The notes below the pieces were generated by a model. The model saw nothing but the letters and a program-made list of their open reading frames with translations, did no database searches and was not told the DNA's origin. From the NCBI GenBank assembly GCA_047605645.1, contig JASGFJ010000013.1, positions 45,748-109,747 on the forward strand: a DNA stretch of 64,000 nucleotides, in the 5' to 3' direction. The position numbers and the translations under genes were made by a program. The DNA is from UBA1309 sp047605645. Its GTDB lineage: Bacteria > Bacteroidota > Bacteroidia > Bacteroidales > Dysgonomonadaceae. Shown piece after piece: positions 19,205 to 28,201 of this stretch. The first letter of the stretch is position 1, and each line of letters opens with the position of its first letter.

Positions 19205-21580
19205 TCAGAAACTAAAGGTCACATTCCCAATCAGGTTGAACGGCTTTTGCGGAGCCAAGCGGGACGACCAATATTTTTCATTAGTCAGGTTATTGGCCTT
19301 TACCGCCAGACGTACATTTTTGTATTTGTAGAATAAAGTTGAATTCAATACAAAATAAGAAGGAATAACAACTTCAGTCGATGTCGTTTTTGTTTGGTAA
19401 GATTTGTCTCCGTAATTGCCGCCAAATCCAATTCCCAACCCGGCAAACGGACCTCGAAGAACTTGATAACTTGTCCAGAAATTAAACTGATTGGCCGGCC
19501 CGGAGCCCGCAGGACGAAGACCATCGAGCGTTTTATCAATATTCTTAAAGCGACTGTCGTTATAAGCATAACCAGCGATAATCTGCCATCCGGAAAGAGG
19601 CTGGGAAGCCAGATCCACTTCTATCCCTTTGCTTGTCTGTGTTCCATCCTGAATAGAATAGTTCACATCGTCAGGATCGGTTCTCAATACATCTTTCACC
19701 TCAATATTGTAGTAACTGATTGTTCCGGCCAATTTATCTCCAAAAAGGTCGAGCTTCACTCCGCCTTCCCACTGATTGGCTTGCTCAGGCTTGAATGTAT
19801 TGCCCTGTGCATCCGTTCCGGTCTGATTGGTGAAGCCATTCATATAGTTTGCAAAAAGAGACAATCGCTGCGGCATCAGCTGATACACCAATCCGAATTT
19901 AGGTGACAGCGCCGTTTGTCCGTATTTTCCGGTAGTGGTTGCCGTGTTGGCATTGTAAGTTCCGGAACTTTCGAAGCGATCGAGGCGCAGGCTGTACATC
20001 ACCATCAAATCAGGTGTGATGTTCGTTATATTGGAGAAATAGACAGCATACGTATTTTCACGGGTCTGCGTATTGGTCGGAGTCGTTGTTTTTGCTACCG
20101 AATCCACATAATACGGATTGAACGTTTTGTAATAAGTAGTCAACGGCTTTTTAAACGAGACAATGCCCGTATTTACATTACGGGTATTGCGTTGCTGCTT
20201 GTAGTTGTAGTAATCAAAGCCAGCAACCAGACGATTACGAATGTTCCCTATTTTGAAATCTCCTATAAAATTCTGTTGAATATTCGTTGTGAAATATTCA
20301 TATTTTCCCACAGTCACTTGCGCTCGTAGCGTGGAATCGGAACGCCCTGACAATTGGGAAGTGTATCCGTCGAAAGAAGAGCCTGTCCGGCTGACAGAGG
20401 TCAGCGAACGCCAGTGATCGGAAAAACGATAGTTGAATTGAAGGATGATATTATTGGAGTTAGAGTTGTAGGTCATGTCATTGCTGGCAAACGAAGTAGA
20501 ATAAGGTATTCCGATCGCAGCTATGTTTTGACTGGTTATTTTGGTGGTGTAAGGGGTAAAACGCACCGGAGAGGTTCCTTGACCGGACTCATATTCCACA
20601 TCAACAGATACATTCAGGCGCTCATTCACCTGATAAGAAATGGAGGGTGTGAAAGCGATATTTTTCTGGAAACCGAAATCCTGAAAACTATTTTCAGTGT
20701 GCCCGGCAGCATTCATTCGGAACAAGACATTCTTTGCCTGACTAATCGGTGCGTTTATATCCACCGCGAGGCGGTTCAAATTCCACGATCCGAGAGAATA
20801 AGAGGTTTCTCCGCCGAAGAAATTATAGGGCTTTTTCGTGATCAGGTTGATGAGACCTCCGTAAGTGACTTCACTCGCCCCGAACAAGGTCGAAGAAGGC
20901 CCTTTAATAACTTCCATACGCTCAATATCTACCGGGTCGATAGAAGTCTGAATAAAGGTAGCCAAACTGTTTCTAAATTTCGGCTGGACACTGAATCCGC
21001 GAGAGAGAATCACCAGGCGGTTTTGATTGAAAGCCACAGGCACTCCAGCTCCCGGAACATTGGTGAGCGCCGTTCCCAAATCGGCAGCCACCTGCTGTTG
21101 AAGCAGTTCTTTTGCCACAACGCTGGTCACCTGTGGATTTTCCATATTACTGATGGGAAGACGGGAAGAGCTCGTACTTTCCCGGCGAATCAGCTTCTCC
21201 TGGCTCCCGGTTACAATCACTTCACGCATTGTACGGGAATAATTCTTTAGATTGATATTCAACACCACGTCCTCTCCCGCATGTACACTGAAAGGAAAAC
21301 GCTGTTCCGGAATGCCTTCCGCATTTACGACTAAAGTGTATTGACCTGGTTGGAGCGATGAAAACTGATAATCTCCCGATGTGTTTGTCACTGCTTTCTG
21401 ATTCAATTCATCAATGTATATCCGTACATTTTCGGCGGATTTGATTTTCCCGTTAGTAACTTTTCCCCGAATAGCTCCCTGATTCTGAGCCAAGACAAGA
21501 GAAGGCAGCATAAAGCTGAGCAGGAAAATCAACAGCATGACAAATCTGTTTGATTCGGCCTGTTTTTGTATTCTTTTCAT
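19205..21580 (-). CDS. TonB-dependent siderophore-type receptor
   Basis: 791 residues. After the signal peptide comes a carboxypeptidase-like regulatory domain (about 33-105: GAIRGKVTNGKIKSAENV, then YQFSSLQPGQYTLVV), then a TonB plug (VAADLGTALTNVPGAGVPVA, VDIERMEVIKGPSSTLFGA, GGLINLITKKP) and a 22-strand-type barrel ending NLTNEKYWSSRLAPQKP and FSF. Plug and barrel features match the ferrichrome/pyoverdine-like siderophore receptor group rather than SusC. It has about 620 bp of non-coding DNA upstream. No siderophore transport genes are adjacent, so the ligand is uncertain. Confidence 0.88.
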   Translation of the reverse strand: MKRIQKQAESNRFVMLLIFLLSFMLPSLVLAQNQGAIRGKVTNGKIKSAENVRIYIDELNQKAVTNTSGDYQFSSLQPGQYTLVVNAEGIPEQRFPFSVHAGEDVVLNINLKNYSRTMREVIVTGSQEKLIRRESTSSSRLPISNMENPQVTSVVAKELLQQQVAADLGTALTNVPGAGVPVAFNQNRLVILSRGFSVQPKFRNSLATFIQTSIDPVDIERMEVIKGPSSTLFGASEVTYGGLINLITKKPYNFFGGETSYSLGSWNLNRLAVDINAPISQAKNVLFRMNAAGHTENSFQDFGFQKNIAFTPSISYQVNERLNVSVDVEYESGQGTSPVRFTPYTTKITSQNIAAIGIPYSTSFASNDMTYNSNSNNIILQFNYRFSDHWRSLTSVSRTGSSFDGYTSQLSGRSDSTLRAQVTVGKYEYFTTNIQQNFIGDFKIGNIRNRLVAGFDYYNYKQQRNTRNVNTGIVSFKKPLTTYYKTFNPYYVDSVAKTTTPTNTQTRENTYAVYFSNITNITPDLMVMYSLRLDRFESSGTYNANTATTTGKYGQTALSPKFGLVYQLMPQRLSLFANYMNGFTNQTGTDAQGNTFKPEQANQWEGGVKLDLFGDKLAGTISYYNIEVKDVLRTDPDDVNYSIQDGTQTSKGIEVDLASQPLSGWQIIAGYAYNDSRFKNIDKTLDGLRPAGSGPANQFNFWTSYQVLRGPFAGLGIGFGGNYGDKSYQTKTTSTEVVIPSYFVLNSTLFYKYKNVRLAVKANNLTNEKYWSSRLAPQKPFNLIGNVTFSF

Positions 21581-22196
21581 AAAATAATGATGGGTTATAA
21601 AAAACTGAAACCTAGTGTGTATATGCTAAAAAAAATAAATAAAAATCAACCCTCTTTTGGAGTCCCAAAATAACAGTGAAAATGCAGAAACAACAATCAC
21701 CTGAAATAGGTATTTTGGGAAGGTAAAATCATTGTTTATAGGTATCAGATAATGACAAGCAAACGCTCGATTCACCATCGCAGCAAACCATCGTGTTCCC
21801 TGTGTCGGGATGTAACAAAAAAGACCATTAACAAAAAAATAAACTCGTTACAAACACAAGAGTTTATCCAATCAAACTATTCCACCCCTTTGTATCAGCC
21901 ATCGTTTATACGCCATTATAGAGGTCGCATGGTGCTTATATTTGTTTATAAAACTTCCGGGGGAACTCTCATCAAGACTGTTATTCTTGAAGAAGATTCA
22001 TGAAACCATGTTTAACATTGCCGTTTGTTACAGACGAGACACTACCATTTCATTGATTATAACAAAGTTTATTTTTATAATTCCTCCATTTGCATTTTGT
22101 ATTTCCCCTTTTCTTTTTTTCCCTCTCATGTCTATCATAAGGCCTTATACGGATTATTTTTATCTAAGAATTTCAAAATCTCTAAACAATATAAAA
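21581..22196. other. 616-bp spacer with inverted repeats upstream of the siderophore receptor gene
   Basis: No convincing gene. It holds a perfect 10-bp inverted repeat TCCCAAAATA (21663-21672) / TATTTTGGGA (21711-21720), with a nested ACCT/AGGT hairpin, in what would be the receptor leader. A second repeat is ATAAACTC (21839-21846) / GAGTTTAT (21860-21867). A TATATTTG box (21937-21944) points rightward with no gene after it. Small open frames at 21752-22321 lack family features. Confidence 0.5.
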
Positions 22197-22240
22197 AAAG
22201 CACCTGGCAGACATTGAATAGTTCGCCAGATGCTTTTTAT
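22197..22240 (-). terminator. Terminator of the rlmI operon
   Basis: Inverted repeat AAAGCACCTGGC / GCCAGATGCTTT (one mismatch, 16-nt loop). On the minus strand it is followed by seven T. It lies 30 bp after the rlmI stop. Confidence 0.85.
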
Positions 22241-22269
22241 ATAAGATTCTCTATTTTATCTATAAAAAA

Positions 22270-23451
22270 TCATTCCACATACAATACCAGCCCTTTTAGA
22301 TACTCTCCTTCCGGATGGTAAATATTGATAGGATGATCGGCCGGTTGTGTGAGCTGATGAAGAATTTTCACACTTCGCCCGGTTGATGCTGCAGCACTGA
22401 AAACTGCCAATCTGAATGCATCCTTTGTGATAGCCTGCGAACAGGAAAAAGTGAACAAGATTCCACCCGGCTTGATTTTTCGTAGTGCGGCGGCATTTAG
22501 CTTTTTATATCCTTGTAAAGCATTACGGATGGCATCGCGATGTTTGGCAAAAGCAGGAGGATCAAGAATAATAAGGTCGTAATCATTCTCGCCCATTTTT
22601 CCTAAATAGGAAAATGCATCTTCGGCAAATGCTTGATGACGTTCATCGCCCGGAAAGTTCATCTCTACGTTCTGGTTGGTCAGCATGATGGCTTTGCCCG
22701 AACTATCGACCGAATGCACCAGCTTAGCTCCTCCACGCATGGCATAGAACGAAAATCCGCCTGTGTAACAAAACATATTCAGCACCGATTTTCCTTTCGA
22801 ATATTTTTCGAGGAGAGAGCGATTGTCGCGTTGGTCGACAAAAAATCCGGTCTTCTGCCCTTTCAGCCAATCGGCATGAAACCTCAATCCATTCTCCATT
22901 GCCACACTGTCTGAATAGTCACCCAGCAGATAGCCGTTCTCAGCATCCAAATCAGCCTTATAAGGCAAAGTGGTTTCCGATTTATAATATACATTCTGAA
23001 TGCGGTCGCCCAATACCTCTTTAATAGCTTTACAGATAGCCGTGCGCGATTCGTGCATTCCTACTGAGTGCGACTGCATCACCGCCGTTCCGGCATACAC
23101 ATCCACAATCAGTCCGGGCAGATTGTCGCCTTCTCCATGCACCAGACGGAAAGAATTGTTGTCTTCGCGAACCAATCCGATAGATCGGCGCAGATCGTAT
23201 GCAATCGCTATTTTCTCTTTCCAAAAAGCATCATCGATTTTCCGTTCCGAGAATGACAGCACACGTACAGCAATACTACCAATTTGGAAATGTCCCAACG
23301 CGATGAAATCTCCCGAAGCGGTATACACCGACACCACTTCTCCTTCCTGAATATTATTATCTTTCTGCTGAATAGCTCCCGAAAATATCCACGGATGGAA
23401 ACGGAGCAACGAATCTTCCTTTTTAGGTTTGAGAATTATTTTTTTATTCAT
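22270..23451 (-). CDS. rlmI: 23S rRNA cytosine-5 methyltransferase, RlmI family
   Basis: 393 residues. An N-terminal PUA domain (ILKPKKEDSLLRFHPWIFSG, VVSVYTASGDFIALGHFQ) is followed by a central domain and a Rossmann methyltransferase domain. SAM motif I is VLNMFCYTGGFSFYA, motif IV is LIILDPPAFAK and the catalytic Cys lies in TFSCSQAI. Length matches E. coli RlmI (396), which methylates C1962 of 23S rRNA. It is the last gene of a probable operon with the 3'-5' exonuclease (52-bp gap) and DUF5063 genes. Confidence 0.92.
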   Translation of the reverse strand: MNKKIILKPKKEDSLLRFHPWIFSGAIQQKDNNIQEGEVVSVYTASGDFIALGHFQIGSIAVRVLSFSERKIDDAFWKEKIAIAYDLRRSIGLVREDNNSFRLVHGEGDNLPGLIVDVYAGTAVMQSHSVGMHESRTAICKAIKEVLGDRIQNVYYKSETTLPYKADLDAENGYLLGDYSDSVAMENGLRFHADWLKGQKTGFFVDQRDNRSLLEKYSKGKSVLNMFCYTGGFSFYAMRGGAKLVHSVDSSGKAIMLTNQNVEMNFPGDERHQAFAEDAFSYLGKMGENDYDLIILDPPAFAKHRDAIRNALQGYKKLNAAALRKIKPGGILFTFSCSQAITKDAFRLAVFSAAASTGRSVKILHQLTQPADHPINIYHPEGEYLKGLVLYVE

Positions 23452-23503
23452 TTCTCTGAATTAATTTTTATTCTTTGAAGATAAACAGATTACGAACGAG
23501 TAG

Positions 23504-24076
23504 TTATCCTTCCTTCTTCAACTCATTGTAAATGCGCAGGCACGCCCAAGCATCAATGGCAGCATACGCCTTTTGAGCCTCAGAAAGCACCTCTGCTTCC
23601 CAATTGCTCAAGCGCTGTGCCTTAGAAATGCGTTTATGAAACAAAATCGCATATATCTTTTGCAGGCTCTGATCTTTGATGCCGTAATTAAGCACAAATT
23701 TCTGTAAGTCGATAAAGCTCAACACCTGACTTTTCGTGCGGGCGGCAATAGCAGCAAAATCGTCTTTAAGCGAAAGGCCGATTTTGGTTATTTTATCGTC
23801 ATGAAGCAGGCTTTTCAAACTCTCGGGCATGCCGATTCTATTCAGGCGAAACAGGTAGGCTCCATCATCTACAGCCAACTGAATCAGCGCAATTTTATTT
23901 TTTTGCCCTTTTTTAAAATTCGGTTTGGTCTCCGTATCGAAGCCAATCAGAGGAAAACCGCGAAGATAATCAACAGCCCGGTCTGCTTCCTCTACCGTAT
24001 TTACCACGTGAATACGTGCAGGGAAGACTTCCACTCCCATCGTCGACACTTCTTCTTTCGTAATGGATGCTACCAT
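23504..24076 (-). CDS. DEDDy 3'-5' exonuclease domain protein (RNase D-like)
   Basis: 190 residues, a single exonuclease domain. The first acidic pair is in LIGFDTETKP, the second Asp in KIGLSLKDDFAAI, and the last Tyr/Asp motif in KAYAAIDAWACLRIY. There is no HRDC domain, so it is shorter than true RNase D. It may process RNA or single-stranded DNA; the substrate is not known. The ATG overlaps the DUF5063 stop codon by 7 bp (ATGGTAG), indicating translational coupling. Confidence 0.85.
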   Translation of the reverse strand: MVASITKEEVSTMGVEVFPARIHVVNTVEEADRAVDYLRGFPLIGFDTETKPNFKKGQKNKIALIQLAVDDGAYLFRLNRIGMPESLKSLLHDDKITKIGLSLKDDFAAIAARTKSQVLSFIDLQKFVLNYGIKDQSLQKIYAILFHKRISKAQRLSNWEAEVLSEAQKAYAAIDAWACLRIYNELKKEG

Positions 24077-24648
24077 GTTTCACTGTGCTCTTCTTCGTTA
24101 TAATCTCCTTGTTGGTCTTCATCAGCCAAAGCGTCGTAATGAACAGAATGCAATGCACGCAGCACATTTACCAATTTCTGCCCCCAATAGGTTTTAAAAT
24201 GTTCCGTGCAGGAGTAAAGGGCATCATTCATATTTTCTGTCATACCTGTTTCATAAACGCAGGCAAAATCCTTTATATCCTGATATATATCCGCCAAATC
24301 TTCCGAGACAAATGCGGAAATAGGAGTTTCACTATATTTCATATCCTGAAGAAATACCTCCAGGTAAGTATCTTTGTCTTTCATGACATTTTCCACCTTG
24401 CGGACAATCAGTCCGTAGGTTTCCTCGTCTACATACTTCTCTACCTCTTCCTCCAATACAGGTTCCGTTTCTGTCAGCAAAGTTGCTTTGATATAAAGCA
24501 GAGGCAGGAGTTTTATAGCTGTTGATGTGAATTCACTCCGGTTTTCATCTTCCAGATTCTCCAGATAGGCGCAGAAACGGACAGCCACAGTCATAAACTC
24601 AACGACTGCGGGCGAATACACAATTGATTTCAAATAGTTTTCTTCCAT
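24070..24648 (-). CDS. DUF5063 family protein
   Basis: 192 residues, acidic and largely helical (VVEFMTVAVRFCAYLENLED, then ELFTSTA-like helix and KLLPLLYIKATLL), ending in a very acidic tail (DEDQQGDYNEEEHSE). No signal peptide or membrane segment. Family function is unknown; its constant place next to an RNase D-like exonuclease and an rRNA methyltransferase hints at RNA metabolism, by context only. It is first in the three-gene operon. Confidence 0.75.
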   Translation of the reverse strand: MEENYLKSIVYSPAVVEFMTVAVRFCAYLENLEDENRSEFTSTAIKLLPLLYIKATLLTETEPVLEEEVEKYVDEETYGLIVRKVENVMKDKDTYLEVFLQDMKYSETPISAFVSEDLADIYQDIKDFACVYETGMTENMNDALYSCTEHFKTYWGQKLVNVLRALHSVHYDALADEDQQGDYNEEEHSETW

Positions 24649-24799
24649 TTAAGAATGCTTTTGGTCTGCAAAAATAAGAAATAAAAACCATTCTGCCTTA
24701 CCGCTTGAAAGAATGCTTCCCTGCGAAGGTGAATGAAAGGAAGATGCATCTCTTGCTCGTTTTTAAGAATAGTTTATATGTATTTAAAAACAAATCATA

Positions 24800-24807
24800 T
24801 ACTTTTG
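24800..24807 (+). promoter_or_regulatory. -7 promoter box of the GNAT gene
   Basis: TACTTTTG matches TAnnTTTG. It lies 68 bp upstream of the ATG at 24875, and supports that start over an earlier in-frame GTG at 24812. Confidence 0.5.
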
Positions 24808-24874
24808 CAAAGTGAAAGGCTTGACAGGTATAAATGGAATAAAAGTATTAACAACAAGTAAACCTCAATACGAT

Positions 24875-25312
24875 ATGATAAGATTGATGAAAGAAACCGA
24901 CATTGACGCCGTAATGGATATCTGGCTGGAAACAAACATTTCGGCACACCACTTTATTCCCGAAGAATACTGGCTGGGGAATTTCAATGCGGTGAAAGGC
25001 GAGTATCTACCCAAATCGAACAATTATGTTTTCGAAGAAAAAGGTAAAATCCTCGGATTTATCAGCATCGTTCAACCTTCGTTCATCGGTGCTTTATTTG
25101 TAAAATCAGATGCATACAACAAAGGTATCGGAGGCCAACTAATCGAATTTTGCAAAAATAAATTTGAATATCTTGACGTAGCCGTCTATGCGGAAAACAA
25201 ACAAGCTATCAAATTTTATGAAAGCCACGAATTCAACAAAACATCCGAAAAGAAAAACGACGACAGCGAACATCTCGAATACATCTACGAATGGCGGGAC
25301 GAAACTGAATAG
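24875..25312 (+). CDS. GNAT family N-acetyltransferase (YjaB-like)
   Basis: 145 residues from MIRLMKETDIDAV. Acetyl-CoA-binding motif A is seen as LFVKSDAYNKGIGGQLIEF, preceded by the beta-4 strand GFISIVQPSFIGAL and followed by VAVYAENKQAIKFYESHEF. Single-domain enzyme, probably cytoplasmic; the acetyl acceptor is unknown. A GTG upstream at 24812 would add 21 residues without homology features. Confidence 0.82.
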   Translation: MIRLMKETDIDAVMDIWLETNISAHHFIPEEYWLGNFNAVKGEYLPKSNNYVFEEKGKILGFISIVQPSFIGALFVKSDAYNKGIGGQLIEFCKNKFEYLDVAVYAENKQAIKFYESHEFNKTSEKKNDDSEHLEYIYEWRDETE

Positions 25313-25337
25313 GCAAATCTTTCGCTTAAACATAAAG

Positions 25338-25382
25338 AAATCAGGCTATCATCTCTGTAAGAAGACAGCCTGATTTTATTTA
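25338..25382. terminator. Bidirectional terminator between GNAT gene and pepD
   Basis: Perfect 10-bp inverted repeat AAATCAGGCT / AGCCTGATTT with a 19-nt loop, followed by TATTTAT on the plus strand. Confidence 0.8.
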
Positions 25383-25400
25383 TACCGATCTTGGTTCTAG

Positions 25401-26858
25401 CTATTTCAATCTTTCCAGCGTAGTGGTCAGGTATTTCCAGAAACGTTCCACGGTGTCAATTTTCACATATTCATCCGGTGAATGAGGCGCCTTAATGGTC
25501 GGCCCAAAAGAAACAATATCCAATCCCGGAGTAGAATCGAGAATAATACCGCATTCGAGTCCCGCATGTACCACATTCACACTGGCTTTGCGTCCGAAGA
25601 GTTCTTCAAACAAAACGGCCATCACATCTTTTGTATTGGAATGGGGATTTGGTTGCCAGCCCGGATAGCTTCCATCAATAACCACTTTCGCACCGGCCAA
25701 CGCAAAAGCACTTTCGATAGAAGAGCAAATCTGTTCTTTGCGCGTATCCGAAGAGCTGCGGGCAAGAAATCCCACCTCGACCTTGCCTTCTGTGGTTTTC
25801 ACACGAGCCAGATTAGACGAAGTTTCCACAATGCCGGGAAAGGAAGTCAACATACTGATAACCCCATTCTGGCAAGCTTCCACAGCATGAATCAGATTGT
25901 CCTGAATCTCTTCTGGGATTAATTTCTTCGGCCATACAGTTTCCTCTATTTTAAAGGAAATATTATTTTCAATATCAGTGTATTCTTCACGATACATTTC
26001 TTCGTAAGCAGCCACCAAATCTTTTAAATCTTCTACATCGTCTTCCGGTACCGTTACCACGGCAAAAGCCTCACGCGGAATCGCATTGCGCAGCGACCCT
26101 CCATCTACGGTAGCCAAACGTACTTCATATTCACGCACAGCCTCTTTCAAGAACCGAAACATCAGTTTATTCGCATTGGCGCGCCCCAGATGAATCTCAC
26201 CTCCTGAATGCCCGCCACGAAGTCCTGTCAAGCTAATCTTAAAAGCAAAGTCTTCCGTATATTCATTTTCTTCTTCCTTATATTGAAAAGATGCAGTGAT
26301 ATCAGCGCCTCCGGCACAACCGATGCACAATTCACCTTCATCTTCCGTATCGAGATTCAACAAGATTTTTCCTTTCAGAAATCCAGGTTCAATACCGAAT
26401 GCACCATCCATCCCTTCTTCTTCGTCAATTGTAAACAAAGCCTCCAAAGCTGGGTGTTTCAAGGAATTATCTTCCAAAACAGCAAGAATAGCAGCAACTC
26501 CGATACCGTTATCAGCCCCCAACGTTGTATCGTGTGCTGTCACCTTATTTCCATCGATATACGCATCGATAGGATCTTTCAGAAAATCGTGTTGTACATG
26601 CGAATTGGCTTGCGGAACCATATCCACATGCGACTGAAGAATCACTACGGGCGCATCTTCGTAACCCGCACTGGCCGGCTTGCGAATCACAATGTTGCCG
26701 ACTTTGTCTTCGTGGGTTTCCAATCCCAGACGACTACCAAATTCCACTAAATAGTTACGAACAGCTTCCGTGTGGTGTGTCGGACGAGGAATCTGTGTAA
26801 GGTCGTAAAAATATTTCCACACTTGAGTGGGTTTCAGAGAAAGAATTTCTTTTGACAT
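25401..26858 (-). CDS. pepD: Aminoacyl-histidine dipeptidase (M20C, peptidase D)
   Basis: Cytoplasmic zinc dipeptidase of the carnosinase/PepD type. 485 residues from MSKEILSLKPTQVW; an in-frame start 30 bp upstream is less likely. Metal and catalytic residues are visible in VVILQSHVDMVPQ (His, Asp), TTLGADNGIGVA (bridging Asp), FTIDEEEGMDGA (catalytic and metal Glu), NLDTEDEGE (Asp) and the late VVHAGLECGI (His). A minus-strand TACCTTTG box lies about 28 bp upstream. It diverges from aroB. Confidence 0.95.
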   Translation of the reverse strand: MSKEILSLKPTQVWKYFYDLTQIPRPTHHTEAVRNYLVEFGSRLGLETHEDKVGNIVIRKPASAGYEDAPVVILQSHVDMVPQANSHVQHDFLKDPIDAYIDGNKVTAHDTTLGADNGIGVAAILAVLEDNSLKHPALEALFTIDEEEGMDGAFGIEPGFLKGKILLNLDTEDEGELCIGCAGGADITASFQYKEEENEYTEDFAFKISLTGLRGGHSGGEIHLGRANANKLMFRFLKEAVREYEVRLATVDGGSLRNAIPREAFAVVTVPEDDVEDLKDLVAAYEEMYREEYTDIENNISFKIEETVWPKKLIPEEIQDNLIHAVEACQNGVISMLTSFPGIVETSSNLARVKTTEGKVEVGFLARSSSDTRKEQICSSIESAFALAGAKVVIDGSYPGWQPNPHSNTKDVMAVLFEELFGRKASVNVVHAGLECGIILDSTPGLDIVSFGPTIKAPHSPDEYVKIDTVERFWKYLTTTLERLK

Positions 26859-26885
26859 ACAAATTACATTTATTTTCAATAATAG

Positions 26886-26893
26886 CAAAGGTA
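26886..26893 (-). promoter_or_regulatory. -7 promoter box of pepD
   Basis: Minus-strand TACCTTTG, a full TAnnTTTG match 28 bp upstream of the chosen ATG. Confidence 0.55.
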
Positions 26894-27043
26894 TAGAAAA
26901 ATCGCCTATCGAAAGGTCTCCTCTTTCTGTTTTATCGGTGTAAATCCGGCAAGCAGTTCAGTACAAGAAGAGAACAACGGCTTTTCTATATTTAAAACAA
27001 ACGAAAGAGGAGCTTGACTGGTAAAAGCTATCGTTTTTTAATG

Positions 27044-27051
27044 TATTTTTG
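27044..27051 (+). promoter_or_regulatory. -7 promoter box of aroB
   Basis: TATTTTTG matches TAnnTTTG, 29 bp upstream of the ATG at 27080; it lies inside the extended open frame and so argues against the earlier TTG start. Confidence 0.55.
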
Positions 27052-27079
27052 TACAAAACAGATAAGAACTATAATCCTT

Positions 27080-28138
27080 ATGCAAAACATAATTAATTCG
27101 GCGCATCTTCAAAACGATTTATCCAAACTACTCAAAGAACTATCGCACGACAAACTCTTTGTACTGACAGATCGCAACACAGAACAATTGTGCTTTCCCG
27201 CAATCAGCGACATGGAAGAAATTCGTCGTGCCGGACACATTGTCATACCATCGGGCGACGATAATAAAAATATAGAAACACTTACTTCGGTATGGAAATT
27301 CCTAAGCGAAAACGGAGCAACACGCCACTCACTACTGATCAATTTGGGAGGAGGCATGCTTACCGATCTGGGAGGTTTTGCTGCAGCATCGTTTAAGAGA
27401 GGTATCCGGTGTATGAATATCCCGACCACACTACTTGGAGCTGTTGATGCGGCAGTCGGTGGTAAAACGGGAATTAACTTTCTTCGGTTTAAAAATGAAA
27501 TCGGCGCATTCGCTCCGGCTGAAGCTGTCGTTATCCATGCTGATTTTTTCCGTTCTCTGGATAGAGAAAATCTTCTTTCCGGGTATGCCGAGCTGTTGAA
27601 GCATTCGTTGATTGACAATGAAAAAGAATGGGAAAAGGCAATTGCGTTCGACACTTACGAGGTGAATTACGATTATTTGCAGGAATTATTAATGACTTCT
27701 GTTAAAGTGAAGGAGCGAATTGTAGAAGAAGATCCTTTCGAAAAAGGAATCCGCAAAGCACTTAATCTAGGTCACACTATCGGCCATGCTTTCGAAAGTG
27801 TATCAATGGAGTTGGGAACACCTGTTCTTCACGGATATGCTGTGGCTTGGGGACTGATTTGTGAGCTTTACCTTTCCTGCAAATTCTGCGGTTTCCCCAA
27901 AGACAAACTGTTGGCAACAATGGCATTTATCCGCGAGAACTATGGAATGTATCATTTCGGATGCAAAAGTTATGAAAAACTGTTCGAATATATGCGCCAC
28001 GATAAGAAAAATGCCTCTTCAGACCAGATTAACTTCACTTTCCTGAAGGATATCGGAGAAGTGGAAATCAATCAAACGGTATCTAAAGAAGCTATTTTCG
28101 AAGCAATAGATTTTATGCGTGAAAGCTACGGCTTATAA
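27080..28138 (+). CDS. aroB: 3-dehydroquinate synthase
   Basis: Converts DAHP to 3-dehydroquinate, second step of the shikimate pathway, using NAD and a metal ion. 352 residues from MQNIINSAHLQ. NAD-binding GGGMLTDLGGFAAA, the long signature around IPTTLLGAVDAAVGGKTG, and metal-binding Glu and His in SGYAELLKH, NLGHTIGHAFE and HGYAVAWG are present. The gene stands alone with its own promoter and terminator; another shikimate-family gene lies at 45.4 kb. Confidence 0.96.
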   Translation: MQNIINSAHLQNDLSKLLKELSHDKLFVLTDRNTEQLCFPAISDMEEIRRAGHIVIPSGDDNKNIETLTSVWKFLSENGATRHSLLINLGGGMLTDLGGFAAASFKRGIRCMNIPTTLLGAVDAAVGGKTGINFLRFKNEIGAFAPAEAVVIHADFFRSLDRENLLSGYAELLKHSLIDNEKEWEKAIAFDTYEVNYDYLQELLMTSVKVKERIVEEDPFEKGIRKALNLGHTIGHAFESVSMELGTPVLHGYAVAWGLICELYLSCKFCGFPKDKLLATMAFIRENYGMYHFGCKSYEKLFEYMRHDKKNASSDQINFTFLKDIGEVEINQTVSKEAIFEAIDFMRESYGL

Positions 28139-28167
28139 ATTTCCCTTTTCGGAAAAACAATATAAAT

Positions 28168-28201
28168 GTGGGCTGAATTATTTTCTTGCCCACTTTTTTT
28201 T
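28168..28201 (+). terminator. Terminator of aroB, overlapping the end of the PepSY gene
   Basis: Stem GTGGGC (28168-28173) / GCCCAC (28188-28193), then eight T. The second arm and T-run lie inside the final codons of the convergent PepSY gene. Confidence 0.8.

Noticed and set aside
19394..20329. Two plus-strand open frames (19394-19906 and 19916-20329)
   Set aside because: Antisense shadows of the same receptor gene.
20354..21250. 298-codon open frame on the plus strand
   Set aside because: Lies wholly antisense to the plug and barrel of the siderophore receptor; no family features or promoter.
21747..21760. Fur-box-like GATAATGA half-site
   Set aside because: Only a half-site; the palindromic partner is missing.
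21752..22321. Three short plus-strand open frames after the siderophore receptor leader
   Set aside because: Low-complexity, aromatic-rich translations, overlapping each other and a terminator; no family features.
26208..26750. 180-codon plus-strand open frame
   Set aside because: Antisense to pepD, including its metal-binding motifs.
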